Origin: Pseudomonas sp. PIC25
GTDB taxonomy: Bacteria; Pseudomonadota; Gammaproteobacteria; Pseudomonadales; Pseudomonadaceae
DNA: 60,529 bases
Assembly (NCBI RefSeq): GCF_002286785.1
Contig: NZ_MUJY01000121.1
Coordinates: 1-60,529, forward strand
Direction: 5' to 3'
The notes beneath the pieces are model-generated. The model saw only the letters and a program-made list of their open reading frames with translations. It searched no databases and was not told the origin of the DNA. Shown here piece after piece: positions 9,901-21,900 of the stretch. Every line of letters starts with the position of its first letter. The stretch's first letter is position 1. A program made the translations under genes and the position numbers.

Positions 9901-12900
9901 TGCAGGTTGGTCAGGCCATCGTTGTCGGTATCGTCCGACGCATTGAGGTTGAGCAGGTTGTGATCGACCTCGAACTTGTCCGGCAGGCCGTCATCGTCGC
10001 TGTCCGGCTTCAGCGGGTCGGTGCCATGGGTATAGATCTCTGCGTAGTCATCCAGGCCGTCGTTATCGCTGTCCGGCTGGCCCGGAAGGGTTCCGCGGCT
10101 GACTTCGTCGGCATCGAGGACACGATCCAGGTCGGTGTCACGGGTCAGCGGATTGGACAGGTGCACCAGCACCTCGGCGCCATCGTTCAGACCATCGCCG
10201 TCGGTGTCGGTCACGCGCGGATGGCTGCCGGCTTCCTGCTCCTGCAGGTTGGTCAGGCCGTCGTCATCGCTGTCGAGCGAGGCTTGGCCATCATTGGCAT
10301 GTGGATCGAAACCGTAGCGCCGCTCGAAACCATCGAGCAGGCCATCGCCGTCGCTGTCGGCCACGTTCGGAAGCAGACCAAGCGGCACTTCATCGGCGTC
10401 GGCGATGCCATCCAGGTCGCTGTCCACCTGGGTCGTCCAGTTGGCGATGTCGCGGTGCTCTTCGACCGTCAGGTCCCGTTCTTCGTAATTGGCTGCGGAC
10501 AGCTCCTCGAGTATGCGCTTGACCTCAGCCCGGCTGCTGTTCTGCACGGCGTAGTGCAGCAGCGCTTTGCGACTGCGCGGTGGCAGGGTGAGCGTATAAG
10601 TGACTGAGTAATTGCTCGCGCTGGCCGACGCCGAGCTCGGCTGAACGGGGGCATTCAAACCGCCGAACAGGATGCCGGACGCCGTGCGACCGCCGTTGTC
10701 TGTACCGTCGTCGGTGATCAGGTAGCGGTCGAGGGTATTGAACGCGAGGTCGCCCGAGGAAGTGGCGGTGATGATTCGCCCACCGTTATAGAAATTGCCC
10801 TCGATCCGCACCGGAACCTTGACGGTCTGATCCGAAGTGTTCTCGAACAGATCCAGGTAACGCGCATAACTACGATCCGCAGGCACGTGCAGTTTACGGC
10901 TCACACGTACCGAGCCCATCTGTCTCTCGGGTAGGGCCAGCTCGCGACCGGACAGGCGCAGCAGGTATGGGTACGGTGAATCGTTGGTGTAGTGGGAGCC
11001 GTTGACTACCAGATACTGAGCATTATTGAACGCATAGTTGGTGCCATTCAGAACAACACCGTAGTAAGTCTCGAAATCCCAACGCTGCTGATTGCTCAGC
11101 GTCTTGTAGCGATTCTGCTCGCGGGCTTCGTAAGCCAGATGACGAGCCTGGATTGGCTCGAGCGCACGGCGGCCCTGGGCAGCCAGCACCAGGTCGCCGA
11201 CATCGCGGGAACCGCCGCGCACCACGTCGAACACCGCACTCAGAGCCGTGACGTTCTGGTTGCCGAAGCGCGCCGTGGCTTTGACCTGAGGCTCCAGCAG
11301 GACGGTGGAGGTTTGGACAGCAAAACGCCCTTGGCTGTCGGTGGACGCCACTGCCGCGCCATCGCTGGAAACCGGGCCGTTGTGGAAGAAATCGATCTCG
11401 TCGACGAAGGTCCAGTTACCGTTCGCCTTCAGCGTTACCCGGACGTAACGGCTGCTCATATTGAGCCCGCCGATATCCAGGGAACGACGCGGAGCGGTGG
11501 AACCGCTGCTGAAGTTATTGGCACTGCTCACCGGCACATTGAGGCTACCCGCAGCCACCCAGTTATCGCCGACCTTCCGGAAGACTTCGATCGATGGCAG
11601 CACGCGGTCGGTGGTGCTGCTCTGGGTAGAGCCGACCTTGATGGTGTCGATGACGACGCTACGGCCGAAGTCGAAATCGATATTGATGGTCGGCTGGTTG
11701 TTCCAGCCCAGCCACTCGTAGGCGTTGCCCTGCCCCAGGTTGACGTTGTAGCCGGCCACACCGATCTGGTTATCGATCAACTGCCCGCCCGACTCATCCC
11801 GGTAGGAGGAATAGGTGGCCTTGTCGATGACGTAGCTCATGGGCTCTATGTTGCTGCCGCCCAGGCTATTGACGATGGAGATAGCAGCGCCTTCCACCGG
11901 ATTGCCGGCGCTGTCCACGACGCGGCCCGTGACCTGGGTGCCGACATCGGCAATCAGGGCGAAACGGGAAACCGGCGTGCGCCGCTCATTGCCGTTGGTA
12001 TCGACCGCGCTGGCTTCAACCTGCAACTCGCTGCCCTGCGTCGGCACGACGATGACGTGCTGGTACGGCGCCTCGTCGTATGTGGCTACGGCGGAACCGT
12101 TGACATAGAAGGTCACCGAGACCACGCGTCCGTTGTCGCTGGCACTGGCCTGCAGACGAACCTGCTGGCCATGTACCAGGCTGGTGCCGGCGGCTGGCGA
12201 AGTCAGGCTGACCTGCGGCAGTTCGAGATCCTCCTCCAACGGCTGGCTGTCTTCGCCGTCGAGCAGGCCATCCTTGTCCGTATCCGGGTCGAGCGGATCG
12301 AGTCCCGCCAGAATCTCGGCTTTGTCGGTCATGCCGTCGCCATCGGTATCGGCGACTTTCGGGTTGGTCAGGGTCTCGAGCAGCTCCTGCTTGTTGGTCA
12401 GCCCGTCGCCGTCGTAATCCTGGTTGGCATCCGCCTTGTTCTTCGGATTGAGGATGTCCGCATAGGGGCCCTTGAGCTCGATGAAATCGGACAGGCCATC
12501 GTCATCGGTGTCCGCCAGATCCGGTCTGGTGGTGTGGGTATAAATCTCGTCGTAGTCGCTGATACCGTCGTCATCGCTGTCGGCTTTGCGCGGATTCGAT
12601 TTATTCGCCACTTCCGCGTTATCCAGCACACGGTCGAGATCGGTGTCTTCGCTCAGCGGATCGCTGTTGCGCAGATCGACCTCTTCACCGTCGGACAACT
12701 GATCCTCGTCGCTGTCGACCTGACGCGGATGCGTGCCCAGTTCCTGCTCGCGCAGGTTGCTCAGGCCATCGCCATCCGTATCCAGGTGCTGCTCGCCCGC
12801 CACCAACGGATTGAAGCCGTACTTGACCTCGAAACCGTCCAGCAAACCGTCGCCATCACGGTCCACCTGGAAGGCGCTGGTGCCGTGGGCGAATTCGTAG

Positions 12901-15900
12901 ATGTCCTTGAGGCCGTCGTTGTCGCTGTCCTTGAGGGTCAGCTCACGCATCATCACCAGCACGTTCGGGTGGTAGACGCTGTGTATCGCATTGGAGGCGT
13001 TGACGTACCAGGGGTCGGCCGGCGCATAGCCGAAGTACACATGGCCATTGCCATACGGGTAACGAATGGCGGTTACGCGCTTCTCGTAGCGGGCGTCACT
13101 GAAGGCCAGCGGCGTCACCGACGGATCGAGGCCATCCAGCGGCAGATAGGCATATCCGGAATAGCCGGTAGTGCGCTGCGGCCACCAGGAGCCCACCTTG
13201 CCCTCGCTCACCTCCGACCAGCGATAGAACGGACGCAAGTTGATGGAATTACCCGTCCATACCGAACTGGCCGAGGGGCTGCCCGGTATATCGGCCAGGT
13301 TGCTGGTGGTGTTGTAGTGCTCGTTGAGCACCAGCACGCCGCCGTTCTGCACGAAGCTGAACACTTTGCTGCGGTTATTGGAATAACTGCTATTGCCATG
13401 GTTATTACGCGAACTGTCGACGATCAACATGTCCAGTTGGGACAGATCGAACGTCGCCAGATCGCTCACCAGCACCGGCTCGAATCCGGCCCGCTCGATG
13501 ATCGCCTGCTGATATGCCTGACCAGCGTTGAAGCGGGCATTGAAGTAGCCCACCCGTACCTTCGGCAATTGCAGGGTAATGGTGCCCACGTCGGTGGTAC
13601 CGCCCCAGACCGGATCGATCTCGGCCGAAGCATTGGTTACCGCCTCGTTACCCAATAGACCGTTGGCGATGACCGTGATCTTGCCGGGCGCCACCGGCAC
13701 TCCCGGAATCACGAAACTGCCGTTGCTCTGGGCGATCGCGGTCAGGCCAAGGGCCTCGACCTGGGCACCGGCAACCGGCTGACCGCTACTGTCGAGTACG
13801 CGGCCGATCACGGTGGTCAGCGGGTCCTCGATCAGGCTGTACGTGTGTTCGCCGGTACGCCCCTGGTTGTTGTTGGTGTCGGTGGCCACCAGTTCCAGGC
13901 GCAGGCTGTCCGCCTCGGTAGGCAGGTTCATCGGATAGGTGAAGGGCGCGCTGGTGAGCAATGCGATCTGCGAGCCATTCAGCAGTACCGAGACCTTGGC
14001 CACACGGCCGTTGTCCTGGAGGCTCGGCGTAATGGTCAGACGCAGCCCCTTGATCAGTTGCTGGCCCGGTGCGGGATTGAGCAGCCGCACGACGGGGGCC
14101 TGGGTGTCCTTGACCAGCGGCTCGCTATCTTCGTCGTCACGCAGGCCATCGCCATCGGTATCCGCCTTCAGCGGATCGGTGCCGAGCTGGTCGACTTCCA
14201 CGCCGTCCGAGAGCGTGTCGCCGTCGGTGTCCGGATTATTGATGCTGGTGCCCAGCAGCGCTTCGCGGGCGTTGGTCAAGCCATCGTTGTCCTTGTCGGC
14301 CAGGCCATCGGCAGGATCGTTCGGATTGAGCCCGACCTGCAGTTCGAGCGGGTCCGGAATACCGTCGCCATCGGTGTCCTTCTTCAGCGGAGAGGATGCC
14401 GGGATGTTGCTGACTTCCGCTCCGTCGGACAGGCCGTCGCCATCGGTGTCCGGATTCAGCGGATTGGTGCCATGGGTCCGCACTTCGCTGCCATCGGATA
14501 GTCCATCGCCGTCGCTGTCGACCACGCGCAGCTTGGTGCCCAGGGTGGCCTCTTCCAGGTTGGACAGGCCATCGCCATCCAGGTCATCGGCACCATCGTC
14601 GATACCGTTGCCATTGCTGTCGCGCAGGCTCGGATCGAGCCCTTCGGTTTCCAGTTCCAGCTTGTTGGTCAGGCCATCGCCATCGAAGTCGGCGAGCGGA
14701 TCGAACACCTGCAACTGCATGGCGTTACCCAGCACCACCGGTTTGGCCGGCGACCCGGACAGCGTGCCGCTGAGCGTGAGCGGGTGCACACTGCCGTCGA
14801 CGACGGTGTTATCCGCCTCGGTGAAGAATGCAGGGACGACCAGCGTACGCGTCGGGCTGTGGTACCAATTGAAACCTTGTGTACGACCGGCCAGTTCGGC
14901 GCGGCCATTGCTCACGCCTGACCAGCTGATGTTGTTGGCCAGCAGCAACGGCACCTGGTAGTTCTGTCCGGCCAGCACCTTGACCGGTCCTACGACGTTG
15001 AACAGGGCATGGGGTGCACAGATATCGCCCGCCTGCTCACGAACGCCGTCGTTGCGAGCCACGCCACGCAGACCGGAGCCGGCGGTATCGAAACGATAGC
15101 AACGGCCCAATTCGAGCGCCTGTTGCGGTACGAACGTGAGGGTGCGCCCGTCACCACTCAGGCTGATCGTGCCCGTGCGCAGCGTCGTGCCTTGATAGAA
15201 CTTCAGCGCTTCGCCACTCGGCAGGCTTACCGGTTCGTCGTACTCGAAATAGGCGCGCAACTGGGTCCCTTCGCGGGCCTCGATGACGCTGCGCACGATT
15301 TCCGGCGGTTGAACCGTGAAGTTGATCCGGAAGGTGCTGTCCAGGTCGAGTTGCGGCAGATTCGCCACCGGCCCGGCCAGGCTGACGGTAACTTCTTCGT
15401 AGATCTCGTTGCTGACGGCAAACGAGGCAAGACCGTTGACCAAGGAAATCGGTGCGGCCGACGGCTGCCCATTGACCTGAGCCGACCCGGACGCACGAGC
15501 CTGTACGGTCAGGTTCGCCGGTTTGCCGTCAAGCTGGCTGATCGCATTGCCGAAGCGGTCCTGAAGGGCAACCTGCAGACGCACATCCTGCTTCACGCCA
15601 CGGACCAGCACATCCCCTGCTTCCTGCGGACGGCCGCTCTCATTGAGCAACCGCAGATGGCTGGCTGCAGCCGGGATGACGGTCAGGTTGAAGGTCGATG
15701 CGCAGCAGGTGGTGTAGCCACGGCTGTCGTAGGTGTAACGGATATTGTTGCCCGTGCTGGCAAAGGCGAGGCCGTATTGGCCGACAGTCTGACCGGCCTG
15801 CAATACGAATTGTCCGCGGCCGTCCTTCAATGCCACCTGAACCCGCTCGACGGTCTGGCCATTGCTGGTGACGGTGCCGATCTGAACCCCATCCCCCGGC

Positions 15901-18900
15901 AAGACGTGGAAGTCCGCAGTGGGCAGGGTCAGCGTCAGAACGGTGGTCTGGTCGGCGCCGTTGTCATTGAGCTCGCTATCCTGGGCTTTCACGGTCACGG
16001 CCATGGTCGAGCCGGCCGGCATCGCCGGGATATAGCCGAGCAGCAGATTGCGGGTCGGCCCCGGCTGGATGCTCAGGTCATGCTCGGCACGGGCGATCTG
16101 GGTGAACTGCGGCAGGTCGGCCCAAATCTGGTAGTCGCCCACGGTACGGTCGGCATTGAACGTCCAGGCCGCATAACCACTCGCATCGCTATTGCTGGTG
16201 CCGAGACTCCAGAGCGCACCATCGGACAGACGCCGCAGGCGCCAGCGCACAGGTTGGTCGGCAACCGGCCGCGCGGCCGCATCCAGCACCTGGACGCGAT
16301 AGACCGGTCGCTCCTGCACACGGGCCATGGCCGGGTTGTCGCTCGCCTGCTGTTGCTGGAAACGAACCAGGTTCGGCGATTGGGTCAAGGCGATGCCGAG
16401 GTCCCGGCTGGCCGTCTGACCGACACGGTCCACCAGTTCCAGGCGCAGGCGGTAGGTGCTCTGGTCGGCCTCGGGCAAGGTGTCCGGAATTCGCAGGTCG
16501 CGGGCAAGGGAGTCCCAGTAGCCGCCAGCATTGCCACAATAGAAGTAGTCGTTGGCGGCGAGCTGGCAACTGAAGAGTTCCTGCACTTGGCCGCCGACCA
16601 CTTGTGCTACGCGCACGATGACGCTGCCGGTATCGTCTGCGGCATTCAGGTTGGCCAGTTCGAGGCGCGCCAGCCCGCCGAAGACGCCACGTGCCGGCAA
16701 GGTGACTTGCAAGGCCTGGGCGTTGGGCGCGGCATCGCGAGAGACCTTGATCGACTTCGGTTGCGCCTCGGTGACCTGGCCGCGGTTATCGGTGACCTTG
16801 ACTTGCAGCGCCTGGGTCAGGCCGGCAGCCGGCACACGCTCGGTACGGCGATCCGTGACGGTGAAGACGCGATTCGCCAGCCGCTTGTCGTTGAAATCGT
16901 AGTGGTCGGTAAAGCCGTTCCACACGATATCCACCGCCTTGACCAATACGTCGTCTTCGGTGGTCAGGCTGATGTCGAAGCTGCCCTGCTCGATGAACTG
17001 TGCCGGTGCGGTCAGGCTTTCCACGACCGGGAAAGCATCGTCGATCACGGTAACGCGCAGCTCGGCGCTGGCGACGTTGCCGGCACGGTCGCTGACGTCC
17101 AGGGTGAAGACCTGCTCGCCCAGGGTGGAGGCGGTCTCCTGGTAGCTCAGTTGGTTCTGACCGAATGCCACGGCGACCACTTGGCCATTACGCGACAGCG
17201 TGGCCTTGTCCAGTGCGCCGTTGTCGCTCATCTGCGCCTTCACGGTGAAGGGGAAGCCACGTACCGCCTTCTTCACATCAACGAGAATGGCGCTGCCTTC
17301 GTAGCTCAAAGCCACTGTCGGCTTGATCGAATCCAGATGGCGATAGAAGCGCGCCGGGACGGTTTCCGCACTGTTGCCGAACACATCTACCGCGCGAGCC
17401 TTGAGGTACTGGCCGGAGAAGGTTTCGTCCAACGCCAGGCTGGCCTGGAATGGCTCGGCCCGGCGCAACGCAACGCGCTGCCACGGACCGCTGCTGGCGG
17501 ACGCGACAAGGAACTCGACCTGGGCGATCGGCTGCTGGCTGGCACCGATCTGGGCGCTGACGTTCAGCGGCGACGGTAGCCAGCTGTGTTCCGGGTAATT
17601 CAGTGCCAGCGTGAAGGGGTTCGCCACGCCATCGTTCGGTTGCAGATACAGGGAGCGTGCCGCCGATTCACGGATCACGCCATGGACGTCTTCGGTACGC
17701 ACACCCAGGGTGAAGGTCTGCCCCATGGGCAGGTTCGCGGGTAGACGCAGACTGGCCTGATCGAGCGGCTGTTTCAGTTCGCCGGCCGGCTGCCCATTGA
17801 GTATGAAGGCCAGGCCGCGCAGGTTGGCCCCATCCAGGCTCAGGTTCAGCGGCGCATTGGCAGCCAGGACCGCATTCGCCAACGGCGCGAACGGTGCAGC
17901 GCCGCCCCCGGCGACACCATAGGGCAAGGTGAAGACTCGCACACCCTGAGCACCCAGGCCTACGGCCAGGCGGTTACGCTCCACGGCAACGGCGGTGGTG
18001 CGCTGTGCCAGCGGCAACGAGCCATCGGCGATCGGCTGGCCAGTAGTGGGATCGAGCGCCGATAGAACGAAGCCCTGCCCTTGGGGCCGTTCGACCCATA
18101 GCAGGCCCGCCGCCCAGTACAGACTGTCGATGGCGTCACCCGCCAGCAACTGGAACCGCTGCCCGGAATGCAGGTCATAGCGCCACGCGGCGGCACCGGA
18201 ACGATAGAACAGCGCATCGCCGGAGAAGGCCAACTGACGAACTTCCCCACCCAACTGAGCACTGAGCTCCTGAACCGGGCGTGCGTTCTCTTCGCGCAGA
18301 TCGACCAGGAACACCCGGCCGCTTTCGCTCAGTACGGCGGCCTGGGTGCCGAAAAGCGCCACTTGGCGCAGGCTTTCCTGCGAGGTCACCACCAACTCGC
18401 GCTTGAGACCGAATTGAGTGAGCGAGGCAAGGCGCAGCGAACCACCGCTGGCCACCACTAGGTGCGAACCATTGGCGGCCAGATCGTTGACGACCAGCTT
18501 GTCGAAGACGGTCTGCGCCGCCAGGGTGCTGCGGTTCAACGCCATCACACGCTGCTGCTGCGGCTGCATGACGAACCAGTAGTCGCCGCCCGCCGTTACC
18601 TGTCCGGCAGCCTGGGTAAAGGCTTGGGACGGATAGAGGGTGGACAACCAACCACCGTTGCTGTCCTGGCGCAGCAGTTGCGCCCCGAAGTTGTCGGCCG
18701 CCACCAGTACTTGACCGCCAGCCAAAGCGAGCCCGCTTACCGCACCGTGAGTGGGCTCCGCCGCGCGGCTGCTGTCATACAGCGGCAGGAAACCTGCCGA
18801 GCCGGAAAGCGGCTGCAGAATCCGCCCGTCGCTGCCACCCAGCCAGAGCTTGCCGGACGCCCACTGGGCACGGGCCGGCTCTGCCAGGGCGAACGGCCAG

Positions 18901-21900
18901 GACGCGACTCGCTGACGGGTCGCAAGGTCCACCACCTGAATACGATCGCTCGTCAGGGCGAGTAACTGGCCCGGCAGGACGAACAGACGCTCGGCACCGC
19001 CGCCCAAGGGCACGGAGTCGCCAACCCACGTCTTGTTGGCGATACCGGTCAGGCGCCAGAGACGCTCGGCGGAGTCCGTCACATAGACATGGCCGTCAAC
19101 GGTTGTCAGGGCACGCAGGCCAGACTGGTTGAAGGTGGCTTCGGTCTGTCCAGACGCCGAGAACAACAGCAGTTGTTTGCCGGTCAGGACCAGGAAGCCG
19201 TTGCCAAACGCCTGGATCTGGCGCACATCGTCGCTCAATGCCTGCGTTCCGGCAGATTTGAGCTGGGCGCCCAGGGCATCGAACCAATGGAGATCGCGAC
19301 CGCTGGCGGCCAGAATGCGCTCGCCCTGTACCGCCAGGTGAGTCAGCGGTGCAGCGGCGCTCGTTTCGCCGGCAACGCTCAGTCCGTCACGAGGATCGAG
19401 AAGCGTCAGGCCGAAGCCGCGGACGCTCAGCAGCAGGTAACCCTGCAGGTAATCCATTGCAGCGATGGTGCCAGGCAGGCGTTTGCGCAGCCCCTGCCCA
19501 TCGTGCAGCTCAGCGCCACGGGCTAACCAGTAGCCGCCCACGCTGGGCAGCATGACATCGAACGGCAAGCGTTCGGACATCGGCTGGAAGCGCCAGGCAT
19601 CGATCACCGGTGCGCTCCAGCGCTGCTCATGACGATTGCCCAGTTCATCGTCGAACAACGCCCGCACGCGCAGTTCCGCGATGCCGGCAGGCAAGCGCAG
19701 GCCGATACGATCGGTACCGCTGGCCAGCGGGCGGTCCTGATCGTCCAACGCTTCCAACGACATGCGATAACGGTCGCCATCCACGCCGGAGAGACGTAGC
19801 TCGACCTGACTATCGGCATAGAGCTGCGACGGCAGACCACTGAGAACAGGCTGCGGCAATTGCTGCAGGGGTGCCACGCGCAGGTTGAGCTGTTGCTCGC
19901 TGTAGTGGAAGTCGTCGGCGAAATAAGCGCGGGCACGAAGCACCAGGCTTTCCTGGGTGACGACCTGTGGCAGACGCAGGCTGAAACGACCTTGCTGTCC
20001 GAGCGCGAGCAGACGCGCCAATGGCGTGCCGTTGAAGCTGCGCAATTCCACCTCGACCCAGGTCGGCGCTTCGCTGACCTGGTAGCCCAGCGACAAGGCA
20101 CTGCCTTCGGCGAAAATCTGGTTATTGCCGGCTCCCGAGAGCGTCAGGGTGGCAACTGCCTGGTTCGGTTGGGCATGCAGGGCCAGAGTCTGGCTGGCCG
20201 ACGGGTCTTCCCATCGATAGGTCGCCTGACCGCTTTCCGGTATATCGATCCAGTACAGGCGCTGGGCCGGGCTGGCGAGACCGGCCAGGGCAATACCCTC
20301 ACGCTGCAGCCCAGCAGCTTCGGCGCTGGCGCCAATCGGGAACGTGGCGACCAGCGGCACGCGCGCGCCGGCAGTCAGCACGGCACCGTCACCCAGGGAC
20401 AGTTGCGCGGCCTGTACATCGGCAGCCGGTACGACGAGATCGAGGCTCCGCTCGCCCGCATGGTCGCGGACCCGCACTTTCAGGTTCGCCGGCGGGTTGG
20501 CCAGCAGCCAGGCACGCCCAGTCGGGAAGGACTCACCCAGATAGCCATCCAGCTCGCCCTGGTACCACAGGGCCTGGACCGGCAATACTCGGCCCTCTTC
20601 ATCGAGGAAGGCCACGTCGGCCTGACCGAGTGCCGCCTCGAAGGAAGCTGGCAGGCCACCCACCAGTACGCCGGCAGGCAGACGCTTGACCACCGCAGTC
20701 AACTCCGTACGCGACGGCTCGCTCACCTCGAGCGGGAACATCACCAGAGCCTGGCCGTCTTCACCATGCTGGAGGCCATACAACGCGCCAGCCGCAACGG
20801 TCAGGGACTCGTAGGCTGCCAGAGCGCCGACGCGCTCGTCGCCGCGCCAGGCCTGCCAACTATCGCCGTACTGGCTTTCGCTTACGCGCAGCCAGGCCAG
20901 CTCGCCATCGAATCGTGCATCAGTAACCATTCCGGTTACCGTCAGCACCATGGTTTCGCCCCATGACCAGCCTTCGGTACCGTGGGCCAATTCACGCTGC
21001 TCGACCGCATCGGCACTCCAGGCCAGCAGGCGATTACCTTGCAATGCGAAGCCATCGCGATCCGCCAATGGCAGACGTGCGACGCGGCGCAGGGCCGGCA
21101 GCTCGCCGCCCAATTGCAGCAGCTCCAGCGCAGTATCGGTGAGGACGGCCACACGCTGGCCATCCACTTGTACGTGGCGAATGTCTCCTTCCAGGCTCGA
21201 TCCAGCCATCTCGACGAAGCCCTGGCCGGTCACAGCGAAGCCGGACAACAACTGGCCATGGCGTACGAACAGGAGATCGCCGCTACCGCCAACCAGCGTA
21301 CCGGCAGTGGCCTGCTCGACCGCCGGCTGCCAGGCACCGTCAGACCAGCGCCAGAAGCGCAAGACATCGCTGCCCTCGCGACGAACCTGAGCCACCAGCC
21401 CGGTGCCGGTGAAGGACAGACGCTCGATGCGACCGCTGTCGCGGCTTTCCAGCAGGCCATCCAGCGTGTTCAGGCGGTAGCCGGCACTGCCGTGGTTTTC
21501 TACCCAGGCCAGGCCATGCGGGTGCCCCGGCAGAGCAGTAGCCAGGCCAGCGACATAACCGCGCTCGATGGCGATACGGCGTGCCTCCGCTTGCAGGTAG
21601 GCCAGCTTGGCCAAGCGGCGAGAAGTGGTCTTGGTATTGCCGGAGCGATCCTGCAACACGGCATCCAGGCGCAGCGCATCACCGTCGCTGGCGCTGTTCC
21701 AGACCTGCCTCACGGTACTGAACGGCAGCGACCGGACGAGCGGAGCGGTACTGGGGTCGAACAGTTCGACGCGCGAATCGGCGCTGAAATCCGTCATACC
21801 GGCCGGCGGCGGTGCATCGATCCATAGCTGGGTACCGGACAGCAGGTTCTGCGCCGGTTGCAGGTCAAGCAGCGGCTCCTCGTCAATGCCCTGATCCGCA

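Noticed and set aside
7302-10607. Long plus-strand frames opposite the giant gene (also 10992-13658, 15009-17579, 21858-25082, 29424-32795, 33198-35660, 37422-40913)
   Set aside because: These are antisense shadows of a high-GC3 coding strand. Their products are His/Gln/Arg-rich without domains, and the minus-strand frame shows clear domains throughout.
4690-14660. Periodic repeats that could suggest a CRISPR array or tandem DNA repeat
   Set aside because: They are coding TSP3 repeats, conserved as protein D-x-D-x-D-G motifs with variable DNA and spacing.
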